DNA of 64,000 nt from Sesamum alatum (lineage: Eukaryota; Streptophyta; Magnoliopsida; Lamiales; Pedaliaceae), in contig JACGWO010000004.1 in the NCBI GenBank assembly GCA_034509735.1, positions 17,775,395 to 17,839,394 of the forward strand. Direction: 5' to 3'. A program made the translations under genes and the position numbers. Shown here one piece after another: positions 1-10,319 of this stretch; position 1 is the stretch's first letter; the number at the start of each line of letters is the position of its first letter. The notes under the pieces were generated by a model. It did not search any database and was not told the DNA's origin. It saw only the letters and a program-made list of their open reading frames with translations.

Positions 1-360
1 TAATTTTTTTTTAATAAAGCAATTTTTAGTAAGGGTAAAATGGATTTTTTAAACTTAAAAAGTAAAGGAGTTAGAAGGTTAAGGGGATTTTTGAAAATTT
101 TAACACTTTAGGAGATAGTTGATGTGGGGTAAATACTTTAGGGGCGGTAACCGTATTTAACCTAAATTCAAATTATGGTTCCTTCCTTTATGAACCTCAA
201 AATTATCTACTTCGCTAAGAGGATATATACAAGTAAAACTACAATTCTGCGTGCTTTTCATGTATCGGATATTCTATTTTAGATTCTATAATATTTTTTA
301 TTTTATTTATGATTAATTTTACCCTTTATGAATTTTGAAAAAAAAAATAAAAACATCTTA
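1..360. other. AT-rich intergenic DNA
   Basis: No coding frame, RNA gene or recognisable element is visible. The stretch is dominated by A/T runs and short phrases such as agggtaaaat that are common in degraded plant repeats. Confidence 0.6.
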
Positions 361-483
361 TAAAAATGAAGATACAAAACTCCCCTGGCATTTGAAACAT
401 GATGCGTAAAACCCTCTTGTGCAGGAAGGCAGTGTGCATCATTTTTCAAATGCCAATGGGGTTTTGTATCATCTTTTTTTATA
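361..483. repeat. Hairpin-forming inverted repeat
   Basis: Two arms of about 45 nt face each other: the left arm (about 361-405) contains gatacaaaac...ggcatttgaaa...atgatgc, and the right arm (about 436-483) contains its complement gcatcat...tttcaaatgcc...gttttgtatc, with a loop of about 30 nt and few mismatches. This is the shape of a small foldback MITE or its deletion derivative. No unambiguous target-site duplication was identified, so the class is open. Confidence 0.6.
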
Positions 484-847
484 ATTTTTTTTTGACATTC
501 TGAATTTCGCAGTGGGGTAAATTATATTTAACCCTATATATTAAATAGAATATATATATATATATATATATTTACATGTATAAAATAAAAAAAATATAAT
601 AAAATTTTAAATAAATTTTGTTTGTTTTTTAAACAAAAGGATGCATATCATATATCAAAGTGAGACTCAAAAATTGACACCCATATTTTAACATTTTTAT
701 ATTTGAATGAACCAAGATTAAAATCCTTTTCCCCAATTTCTGGAGAACCCTTGAAAAACTCAATGCAAAATTTCAAAAATATTAAATATTTTTCAGAAAT
801 GAATGACTCAGATTTCTCGCCTTCTTCTCCAGCGTAAATTGTTAGAC
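484..847. other. AT-rich spacer with (TA)n microsatellite
   Basis: Contains a (TA)n run at about 551-571 and otherwise low-complexity AT-rich DNA. The 93-codon minus-strand frame at 648-929 runs into the MITE end and shows no domain, so it is not called as a gene. Confidence 0.5.
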
Positions 848-850
848 TAA

Positions 851-1302
851 GAGGGTGTTTAGCTGAACTTATAAGCTCTTTAAAAATTTTTATAAAATAT
901 TTGTAAATATATAAATTTTGAAAAATCATTTGATAATTTTTTTTTTAAAAAAAATCTTATAACTCTTTAATCTTATGATTTAATAGACGATACATACTCA
1001 TAATTTTATTAGTATTTCACTTTTAACCTCCATATAATTAATGTTTTCCCCCAGAACAAAATTATCTATTTATTATATGATTTTAAGTTCTAACAGTTTG
1101 ACGATTTTTTTTTTTTGTCATTAGTACAATATAAAGAACTTATTATATCAAACACTCTAACATCTTACAAAGTTATGACATTTTATCTATTCAAACCCCT
1201 AACTTATTTTTAAAATAAAAATAAATATTTTTAAACTCTTCAAACATATTAAAATTATAGCAACTTATAAGATATTTCAAATAAATTTAGCCAAACACCC
1301 TC
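851..1302. mobile_element. Tourist-like (PIF/Harbinger) MITE
   Basis: A 452-bp non-coding element. The termini are inverted repeats: the left end reads gagggtgtttagct and the right end, read in reverse complement, gagggtgtttggct, and both are followed by a cttataag motif farther in. The element is flanked by TAA at 848-850 and TAA at 1303-1305. A 3-bp TAA/TTA duplication is the signature of PIF/Harbinger elements. It has no transposase frame and would depend on a source elsewhere. It lies about 260 bp beyond the stop codon of the minus-strand gene at 1566-1859. Confidence 0.8.
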
Positions 1303-1565
1303 TAAACCGACTGACATAAGATCTAACTGAATTCATAACATATATAGTTGAAAATCTAATTTCTTGTACGTCACCATATATAGATCACATACATAACGAA
1401 CCCTTCTCACCAGAAACCAAAACGTACATGAAAATATTATTCAATTTTTCATATTCGGACATATATATATTCATATCACGCCATCACTACAACTTCAAAT
1501 ATCAAAATTAACCACAAAAAAATTCAAAAAAAAAAAATACAAATAAAAATTCCTCTTTTGAAGAA

Positions 1566-1859
1566 TTATACAAAGGTGCTGCAGGTCTTTTTACCTTTCC
1601 CTAATCTTCGTGGCCTAACATTTGCATCACGGTCGCCTCTGAGATTTCCATCGTTGAGAATCAACGGCAAATCATTGGCTTCTTCATCATCCTCATTGGT
1701 GGAAATACGAATGCAAGAGCACCGCTCCAACGACGCGAAGAACGCGCCCGTCAACCCGTTGATGACCCACATGGCCACGCCGTCGAGCTTCGCGCAGCCG
1801 GACGGCGGCCGGACTCTCGATGCGGCGGAGCTGGCGGTGGATGTTGCTGTGGCTGCCAT
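1566..1859 (-). CDS. Small plant protein of unknown function (97 aa)
   Basis: This is the only ordinary gene-like frame in the window. It starts at an ATG (complement of 1857-1859) and ends in TAA (complement of 1566-1568). The first two thirds are much richer in G+C than the surrounding DNA, as expected of conserved coding sequence. The protein has an Ala/Ser/Thr-rich N-terminus (residues 1-15), a middle segment reading GAFFASLERCSCI (about 38-50) with two closely spaced cysteines, an acidic stretch (STNEDDEEAND, about 53-63), then a basic tail (RPRRLGKGKK, about 81-90) ending CSTFV. There is no signal peptide or clear membrane segment. I recall similar short plant proteins but cannot name a family, and no function is claimed. 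An overlapping plus-strand frame (1558-1884) is a shadow. Which strand is transcribed is inferred from composition and protein features. Confidence 0.7.
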   Translation of the reverse strand: MAATATSTASSAASRVRPPSGCAKLDGVAMWVINGLTGAFFASLERCSCIRISTNEDDEEANDLPLILNDGNLRGDRDANVRPRRLGKGKKTCSTFV

Positions 1860-1994
1860 GATGTGTGTGAGGTGGGGAGTGTGAGGAGGTCTGTCTTTAT
1901 TGAGTAGATATGTAATGGGGTGAAAGAGAGGAGTGTGGGGAAGTGTGGAAGGTTTGATAATGATTAAGGCTTTGTTTTTTTATTATTAATAGTG

Positions 1995-2058
1995 GAAGAG
2001 GGATCTAAAGGTTGGGTTTGATGTAAATATATTATATATATATATATATATACTATTT
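1995..2058 (-). promoter_or_regulatory. Possible promoter of the 97-aa gene
   Basis: A TA-rich block (about 2028-2053) lies about 170-190 nt upstream of the minus-strand ATG at 1859. Between the two, the minus strand is C/T-rich (1860-1970, with repeated cctc, cttcc and ccac), which is typical of plant 5' untranslated leaders. A TATA function is plausible from position but cannot be distinguished from a simple (TA)n microsatellite. Confidence 0.3.
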
Positions 2059-2059
2059 A

Positions 2060-3163
2060 TTAAATTTGAGAACTTTAAAATAACTAACATTGGTTGTTAT
2101 GATGTGTTTTTGATTAAAATAGTTTAAATAATTTAATTAGTCTTTACATAAAATGATTATCTTTTTAGTTTTTAGTCACTTAGTTTTATCAATAGTCCTA
2201 TTGATGATGCATATTTATTAGAGTTAACATATTCTAATAATTTTAATAAGTTACATTTTATATTTCATTTAATTAAAAAAATACAATGAAAATCTGTATT
2301 TTGCATACGCATTGAGTGTGCTTCGTATGCCCGCTAATATGAAATGAAGCACCACGCTTGATGTTCGAAATTACAAATATATCCTCACAAATGTCTTTCA
2401 CGAGTCTCACACTTTGCTCCTAGACATTTCTGAATTTAAGAAAGTATATATATATATATATATATAGAATTAATCGGATCATACCAGATCGAATTTAAAC
2501 TAATCATATAATAAGTATAATCATATACTTACTATCTTTTTAGTATATAATTAACAAAGAGTAATCAATTATTGTAATTCTCATGTGACTGGTACCATTC
2601 AATCAAATTTGTTGAGAATAATAATTATTGAAAAATATATGATTACCAAAAAAAAAAAAAAAAAACAATGAAAGCAATGGGTAATATTTTTCAATAGAGA
2701 GATCACGCTAATTACTTGACTGAGTGCTGTATTTTTATTCCACCAGATTTATAGGGCATATCTTTGGTGAACCATAAATTGAAGGATGGAAGGCATGCGT
2801 TAACACAATGATGAGACCCAAAGTTGAAAGTGGGTTAATCATGGGTTTTTAAACTTTTCTTATTTACTTTTCCACGACAAAGTCATAGAGTAAGGGTCAC
2901 TTTATTATCTTTATTAGCTTAATTAACTTGAATCAAAGAAAGGGATAAGAAAGACATTGTACAGCTCTAAGCTCATATGGGCATGCATTGTTTTATTGGT
3001 AAAATGCACCGATACTCCCAGAGATTATGCTTAATTACATGACCATTCTTATTATAGGTAAGATTTTAAGTACACATCCTAAGGGGATATAAGTGTAGTT
3101 CATGCAAAATTTCATTCTTGAATATTGAGTGTATTTGTAATTACAACTGAAATATCAAGAGGT
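2060..3163. other. Intergenic AT-rich DNA
   Basis: No gene is supported. It contains a second (TA)n tract near 2447-2465 and an A-run at about 2648-2665. The phrase ggtaaaatgcaccgatactcc (2999-3019) resembles ends of plant foldback elements, but a matching opposite end was not found, so no element is called. Confidence 0.5.
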
Positions 3164-5595
3164 TGTTAGATTAGGTGATTGGAAAGTCAATTAGATTGAC
3201 ATTTTTATTATCTATTTAAACAATTTCTTTCCATATGCAATTTTGGATTAATGAATAAAATGAGAATTGGGATAAATGCTTTTTTGGTCCCGTAAGACTA
3301 GGGCATTATTTGTCTTGGTACCACAACTTAGGTAGGTGGTTGTTTTAGTCCCAGAAACATGTTTTTAGTTTTTTTTTTTGTCCCAAAATGTCAATTTTTT
3401 CAATTTTTTTGGTCCCAAAATATCTTGTCATTTTTTGGGCCAAAAAAGTTGAACATGTGTTTTATGGGACTAAAAAAAATTGAAATACGTGTTTTATGGG
3501 ACTAAAACAACCACCTACCTAAGTTGTGGTACCAAAACAAATAATACCCTAATCTTACGGGACCTAAAAAGTATTTTGCCCAATGAGATTCCTTAGCAAT
3601 GTTTTGTTGTGCTTATACTACTTTATATCACAATAAAGCCCACAGACCAATTGAACAATCAATGTAGTTGGGTCGCGCATTGGATGGCAACTATGAGATC
3701 AACTTCTGAAGGTTGAGTCTGAAATGTTCCAAGTAGAGAAATTCAAAATTGTGCATCGAGCTCTATTAAGACTTGCACTAAGTGTTTCATTCATTATATG
3801 AGTGTCGTATTTCATTGGTGATAGATGTGGGACGTCTATACGACTTTAGTGGGTGGTTGACAAGGGTTGTCAAGCCAACTGAACTGGCTTATGAGGGGTC
3901 GGTTATATATATGGAAGTCTGTCGGTCGGCATGACTGGCATTCCCCGGCTCCGACATTATGGGATTAGTCCTTAGACTTGAGGAACCACGATAGTCATAT
4001 ACATATGATGGTTATATCTAAGGCCTGGAAAAAGATGACCGTATCTTTGATGTGGTCATTATAAGTCTTCTCCAGTGCAGTCACAACATGTAGTGAGGAC
4101 GGAGAGATCCAAGATAGAATTCATCGTCCATCATTGAATAACAGTGAGATCTCCTATGCGCTCTAAGATGCGTTTATGCTCCTTGAATCTGCGGCCATAG
4201 CCATTGATTGAACAGGGAAGAGTTTCCTATGTCGATCAATGTAGTAAACATATTTAGAGTTATAAGCATACTTGTATAGTCTAGGATGGGAATCGATGCT
4301 TAATTCCATACTCTAGACTTAGACCGGAAGATAGCTGGGGGAAGGACCATACCTGTATGGTACTTGAGAGCCAATACCTATTCTCTATTGCTATGGATTG
4401 TTGTTAGATGACCACCAATGGTGACGGACGCTTCTATATTAATGGTTAATCTGAGGTGATAATTAAATTAGATTTAATTAATTAATTGTGTTCGACACAG
4501 TCCCAAGTCTAGTTGAGTGTGACCTAAAGAGTCACACACAAATCACTACAGAAGTAGTAGAATTAATTGTGAAATTAATTCTACAAAAGATAAATTAATT
4601 TAAATAGTTTAAATTATTTCTGGAGGATAAATGAGTAGATCGTTTAATGTGAAAGTTCATTTGATGGATGACCCAAGATTTAATTAATTTATTTAATTAA
4701 ATTTGGGTCTAGCACAATTAAGTTGATTTGTTAATTTAATTGGGCTTGATACAATTGATTAATAGGATTAATTAATTGATGGAGTTTGGTTCAATTTGTT
4801 AGATATGCTAATGGATTTTTTTGGATTTTAAATCAATCATGGTTAATATAAAAGGCATAATGTACCTTTGTTGGGTTTGGATTAATTCAATAGTTAAATT
4901 AAGCCATATTCGATCGGCCCAATTTAGTTCTAGCCGCCCCACTCTCTTGGAAGAGGTCTAAGAGGAGTTGGATACTCCTCTTTTGGAGGAGTGTTGACCG
5001 AGTGGGACTCTTAGAGAGCTTTCCCACTCGGCCAACTACCTACAAAATACTTTTTATGTGTTACAAGTTTTAAGTTTTTAGAATATAGAAAACTCCACTC
5101 CCTTCTCTCTTCCTAGAACTCAACTATAACTCCTTCTCTCTCATAGGGTTCTTCTTGAACAAGTTTCTAGTAAGGACCTAAGAATCCGATTCACTAATCG
5201 ATAGTGAGATTCGGATTTGTTTCTTCCAACAGAACGAATTTCTGTTGTGAGATCTCAATCCACCTAGTAGTGGTTTCAAAACTTTCGCTTCCGACATGTT
5301 GTGTGGATGTACGTCGAGGAAATCTACGTTAATCTCGACTTGAACGAAGATCCAGAAGGGAGACAACACGTGTAGCGGATCCATAAATGAAATCGAAACT
5401 TATAATCTTGGATTTATTTTATTGCACCTTTTTCAATCCTTATCTTAGGCACGAAAGCACTTTCTTGCATGTTTTATTTGCGTTTTAAGTGTTGAACGTC
5501 CGGGAATCAAGGGGAATACACTCTTGATCATATTTAATTTAAATTCCATATTTGCTGCGCTTATTTTAATTTTCCGAGCCATACCGTCCCTTTTA
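3164..5595 (+). mobile_element. Solo LTR of long-LTR copia family (CopL), with nested MITE
   Basis: Starts TGTTAGATTAGGTGATTGG and ends ccataccgtccctttta, matching in order (reverse complement) the LTRs of the complete CopL element at 37347-52377. Shared blocks include the aaagcccacagacc stretch, ttgcactaagtgtttcatt, the gaggaaccacgatagtcatat region and the block with two short tcaccaatggtgacgg-like motifs. Flanks are gaggt (3159-3163) and ggggt (5596-5600), a 4/5 match to a 5-bp target duplication. No primer site, polypurine tract or internal domain adjoins it, so it is a solo LTR. Without the MITE it is about 2.1 kb. The last dinucleotide is TA rather than CA. The short minus-strand frame at 5178-5384 within it is not considered a gene. 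Confidence 0.75.
3269..3581. mobile_element. Mutator-like MITE inside the solo LTR
   Basis: A 313-bp foldback element whose two halves are long inverted repeats. The left arm begins gggataaatgcttttttggt and the right arm, reverse complemented, begins gggcaaaatactttttaggt; both continue through cccgtaaga and the ggtaccacaacttaggtagg segment. The flanks aatgagaat (3259-3267) and aatgagatt (3582-3590) are a 9-bp duplication with one mismatch. Long inverted repeats beginning GGG with a 9-bp duplication indicate a Mutator-type MITE. It interrupts the first 110 bp of the CopL solo LTR and so arrived after it. Confidence 0.75.
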
Positions 5596-6479
5596 GGGGT
5601 GTACTTAAAATAATGCATATGGTTAGAGATGTTTATGTAATTAGATCTAACCTTAAGAAGTGTAAATGTAGTTAAACCATTTTTTTAAAGGATTAATTGG
5701 TTTAGTGATGTTGACAAAAAAATTCAAGATAAAAATGAATCCTTAACTAAAGGGGTTGGATTGCAACACCAACACTTGACTTTGTAGAATTGTACCTCCC
5801 TTCTTTAGATGTTTTTTGCTGGATATCTAAGATGTTCTTTGTTTTGGAAAAGATTACAGCTGGGAGAACAAAGTTACAGATATACCCTATTTTTAGGTCT
5901 TACGTCTAATGAATGCTATTTTAGTGAGGGTAAAATAGTAATATATATTTTGTTAGGTGATCAAACAACTAGGACATTTTATATTTCTATATCAACAAAC
6001 AACATATCAATACCGGATAACATCTACCATGAATATCACAAACACTTTAAGCAACTAAACTTCCAATGAACATCTTCACTGAGAGGTTCAGTGATCAATA
6101 TCTCAAAGATGATGTTAGTAGATCAAGAAATTCATCAAAAGAGTCATGAAGATGTCTTACCTCCAGAAAGGCTGGTCCAGAATAGATCTAATATAGCCCA
6201 ATTGTTTTACAAAGCAAAACTACTTCGAGAATCTTAACATATATATTTCCCTATGTAGATGGAAAAGTTTGAAGAATCTATGTAAGAGAATACTCACAAC
6301 GCAGTTTTACAACCAAACCCATTCACACCTAGTCTTAAACTATCACCAGAAATCTTCAATAAAATCAGACAACCCCGAAGACAAACCTTAATAATCCAAA
6401 CTGTAGGATTCTCCACTTTTGTACCTATTATGAACGTTCACCTTCTAATTGGAGAACCCATCACGAGTGTTTATCACAT
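5596..6479. other. Intergenic DNA between solo LTR and LINE relic
   Basis: No gene is recognised. The 86-codon frame at 5809-6069 has no domain and is AT-rich. The last 250 bp may already belong to the 5' part of the old LINE ORF1, because weakly similar frames run into the DUF4283-like region that begins near 6480, but this cannot be shown by eye. Confidence 0.4.
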
Positions 6480-6837
6480 ATATAGGGAAAGACTTATATG
6501 TTGTTAAAGTTGAAAACCCATTGGATTAATTTTTACCTTTTTACCTACACTTTCTAACTTTTTAACCTTGGTTGGAGGTACATGGTCCTACCCAAACATT
6601 ACTCAGTTGTTCAACAATGGAAGCCAGGATTTTGTCCATCTTTAGCAAAAACCTACTATGGTGATTTGGATCTAGTTATCGGAGTTACAATTGAATTATA
6701 TGATTTTAATGTGTTACTTGAAACAGAAAAATTAATTGGACGACCTATAAAAGTTGATTCTCACACTGATTCATGTAGTAGAGGTAGATACGCAAGAATA
6801 TGTGTTAAAGTGGATATGAAAAAAACCTCTACAATTT
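6480..6837 (+). pseudogene. Old LINE ORF1, left part (DUF4283-like domain)
   Basis: The frame open from 6582 carries the C-terminal half of a plant LINE ORF1 nucleic-acid-binding domain. It has the hydrophobic-plus-Pro-Trp style segment VVQQWKPGFCPSL, then IGRPIKVDSHTDSCSRGRYA (about 6750-6796), the usual conserved end of DUF4283, then a CVKVDMKKTST strand. The frame is cut at 6838 by the younger LINE. The continuation, including a decayed zinc knuckle, resumes at 13346. ORF1 proteins of L1-type LINEs bind the element RNA. This copy is not translatable as a whole. Confidence 0.7.
6819..6837. repeat. Left target-site duplication of the younger LINE
   Basis: The 19-mer aaaaaaacctctacaattt is repeated at 13327-13345. 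A long duplication of this size fits target-primed reverse transcription by a LINE. Confidence 0.85.
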
Positions 6838-6858
6838 ATTTCAGTTGTGCAAACAGAA

Positions 6859-9205
6859 ATGGATTTCCCTCAAAGCCCTCCACCGCCTACATCCAATTCC
6901 CGATGTGCAAAGGCGTTGCTCCAGCCACCAGAGATAATACCTCCTGCTGTGTCTCCACCACCTTCTTCCAATCAAACCATGAATACCCAGAATAGGAAGG
7001 AGGAAGAACTTGCACATGAAACCTCTTCGCCTAAAAAATTGTCTGAATCACAAAATCAATCATTCAAACAACATCTTCGAGCTTCTTCCCAACATGTTTA
7101 TTTCCCTACTGGCTCAATGAATGGGAGCCTCAACCCCCTAGAAATTTCACCTCTCCCCAGCTTAATCACACAAACTTGCCAACTGTTAGTTTTCCCCAAG
7201 ATGATATACAGTGAATTCACTCATAGTGGAGGAAAATGTTGATTGTTCAAACGATTGGGATTGTTAGATGCATCGCGGACTTGGTGAATCATTTGATGCG
7301 AGTATGGAAACTCAAACACTCTATACAGGGCATATATTTTGGGAAAAGGCAATTATAACATTCGATTTACAAACCCTGAAGATTATTTTGTGGCTTTGGC
7401 TGGGGGACCCTGGTTTTTATTCAATTCTTACTTTCATATCCAGCAGTGGCACCCTTTTTTCATACCTAACACTGAACACCCCTCCATCATGTTCATTTGG
7501 CTCCAGCTGACAAATCTTCCCATTGAATATTTTCACTTTAAAGCTCTGTTTAATATTACTAAATGTATTGGGAGGCTATTAAGATCGATTCCCATACACA
7601 TACCCAATCCAAGGGGATATTTGCTCTAATTTGTGTGGAAGTGGATGCTTCAAAACCCCTTCCACCAGCTATTATCCTTGATAATCATATACAAGCCATT
7701 TCCTATTAACTCAACTATGCTTTTCTGTCATAATTGTGGCATTATTGGCCATTTTCAATCCTCTTGTTCACAAAACCCCACCACTAATGCGACCAAATCC
7801 CAACCACACTAAACACACCCAGAGGTACATTAGGGTGAGGCGAAGTAGACCATTGTATATTGGAGAAGAGGACGGCGGCAGGGCGTTTCTAGTCTAGATC
7901 CCTAAATGGTCGACCAATGTAACCCTAGGGCCACAACCTCTTCTGCTGTGTCTGCACCATACCAACAGACCCTTAAACAAAATTGGGTCCAAAAGTCCTC
8001 TACTAGAGTTGCTTTTTCTCCCTAACAAAAGGAGAATCCAATAAATGAAATCCATCAAATTCCCCTTAAATCTGTTTTTAATAGACTAACTAATGCTTTG
8101 AATTTGCAGGAATAGAGAGACCCAACAGTTCAGGCAAACATCAACAAATCTCATGAAAAAAAAACATAAATATCATATCACCGGAAAAGCCAGAATTCAC
8201 ACCCGAATCTTTACCGGCAACGATGCCAGTAAGAAGAGTCAGAATAGGCCAAATTGCATCACGAACCATCCACGTGAGCAACAATCCATTTCATCACCAC
8301 GCCCATTGTCAAATACCAATCATGATCATACACTTGGGATTTCAGAAAATGCCATGCACGACCCCATGGTATGCGACGACCCATCTGCCCTAAATGCCCA
8401 GTTCAAGATAACAAAGTCCATGGTTTTGAAGAAACCACCCTCATCACACGCCTCACGTGCCCAGTCGGGTGACCTCATCATGACTCTACACCATGCTGGG
8501 TCCACCAAATCCACCTGTCACAAAATAAATAACCTATTGGCTCCAACTTAGTAGCCCAAAAATTTTATTCATGATCTGCCTGAACAAACTTACTCATGCA
8601 CGCTTTATCTTCTTCCTCCATTCAAATATCAGACGTTCCCACTTCCCCAAATACATTTACAGAAAACTTAAATAAAAAATGGATTTGCCTCCGAACCACA
8701 ACAACAACCTTTAAGCATCACCACCCCAGACTGTGTTTTCACAGAACCCACCTTTCTCACTGCCACCACCACGTAGAATTCAACCAAGAATACCCCTAGC
8801 TCTGAGGAACCAATCTTCGAGTTCAAATCCTCCACCACCGATCGCACAACCCGCCCAACCGGACCACGTACCTGTTCCAGCCATACCAAATCCCATACCA
8901 ACAACAAGAGTCTACAACCAGATGATCCCATTGGGGTCCAACGAATTTATGTTTCAACCTTTCCACTCAACCCCTCATCTTTTTCTCAGCCCTTGTGCAC
9001 CTCAAAACACGATTATAGAAGTTTCTCAGGAAAGGGAAGCCTTCTCCAGAGAGAGGGAAACATAGTTCCCCATGACATCCACCCTCTCGAAAGAGATCAT
9101 CAGGCTTTTCTGCGATCCAGCCAGTACCAAAATGGCCCCGTGATGACGACGGCACCCAACCTGCTGGGAGGACTGCGCCAAACTTTACTGAACTTACTAC
9201 CCTCC
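6859..9205 (+). pseudogene. LINE ORF1 (RNA-binding, DUF4283 plus CCHC knuckle)
   Basis: The frame opens at ATG 6859 with a Pro-rich N-terminus, stays open to 7242, then shifts. The DUF4283-like core is read at about 7339-7629, with PEDYFVALAGGPWFLFNSYF followed by WLQLTNLPIEYF and IGRLLRSIP, which are the hallmarks of plant LINE ORF1. After a stop at 7627-7629, an intact zinc knuckle CHNCGIIGHFQSSC (CX2CX4HX4C) is encoded at 7726-7767. The Ser/Pro/Thr/His-rich remainder to about 9200 is split over frames at 8153-8551 and 8733-9065 and is consistent with a poorly conserved ORF1 tail. The product would bind element RNA and chaperone reverse transcription. At least three breaks prevent expression. 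Confidence 0.7.
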
Positions 9206-10319
9206 ATGCGTATACTAAGTTGGAATTGTAGAGGCGCTGCACGTCAGGAATTCATAACGGCAGCTCGTGATCTCATCCACACTGCAACACCACAAATTTT
9301 TATTATAATGGACACTCGCATGCATGCTGATCGAGCTCCCCAATTATCCAACAACTTCCTTTTACTGAGTCTATCATTGTTCCTTCCATAGGATATGATG
9401 AAGGGTTGTGGATCCTTTGGAATGTAAACGAAACTAGGTTGGACCATCGCACTGTGCATGTTGAGGTGGATCATGGTCCGGGAGACAACCCATTCCTCTT
9501 ATCTGCTGTTTATAACTATCCCCAACATTCCATGCAACACCAGGTATGGACAAATTTATGTGCTTTTTCTGATAATTTACATGACAGAGAATGGTTAGCA
9601 GTTGGTGAATTCAATTGCGTTCTTAGTCGGGATGAAAAAATAGGTGGGCAGTTTTTACCATCCAGAATATTCAAATTTAAAGAATGCATGCACTACTGTA
9701 ATTTGTTAGATCTTGATTTTTTGGGGCATAAATTTACATGGTCTAACAGAAAGTTTGGCAAAAGCTTTATCTGTGAATGTCTTGATCGAGCTTTGGCTGA
9801 CCTTGACTGGTGTAATAGATATCCTAATGCCATTGTTAAACATCTTATTTCTAGTTCCTCTGACCACTCCCCTATCCTTATTTATACAAATCCTTATAGT
9901 TGTATTAAGAATAGAACATTCGGACACGAATCTGCTTGGGCTTCTTACTCTGAATTTCGTAAAATAGTGGTTGATTCATGGGGGTATAGTATGGCTTCAC
10001 AACAGGACTACGGTTTTAGGTGTAAGTACTCTAAGTTTGTTAGCAAGACTTGTATCTAGAAACGTAATTCGAGAGGGAACATTGATCAACAGATTCTAGA
10101 ATTGAAGAAGGCCTTGGAGGATATTAATTTTAGGATTAGTTTAGGGCCTAATGATGCGATTTTGCAACAGCAAAAAGAAAAATTCACTCTTCTCTTAACC
10201 GTCTCTTTTCTTACAAAGATCTGAACTGAAAGCAAAAATCTACATTTAATTGGAGACAACATGGGGATCTAAACTCTTTATTCTTTCACAAATTTGCTAG
10301 TAGTAAGAAATATAATAAT
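9206..10319 (+). pseudogene. LINE ORF2 endonuclease domain
   Basis: Starts at ATG 9206 with MRILSWNCRGA, the classic opening of plant LINE endonucleases (exonuclease/endonuclease/phosphatase fold). A frameshift near 9353 moves the frame to the one open until 10059. The conserved catalytic regions are altered: the usual acidic E of the E-T-K/R motif reads IIMDTR, and the GDFN motif reads VGEFNCVL. The C-terminal SSDHSPIL motif is intact, and HKFTWSNRKFGKSFICECLDRAL precedes it. The segment after the stop at 10057 contains the linker to the reverse transcriptase in shifted frames (about 10060-10319). The enzyme would nick target DNA to prime cDNA synthesis. The D-to-E change in GDFN and several breaks suggest loss of activity. 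Confidence 0.75.

Noticed and set aside
1558..1884. 108-codon plus-strand frame opposite the small gene
   Set aside because: It is the antisense of the 97-codon frame, whose composition and residue pattern are more protein-like, and it starts in low-complexity A-rich DNA.
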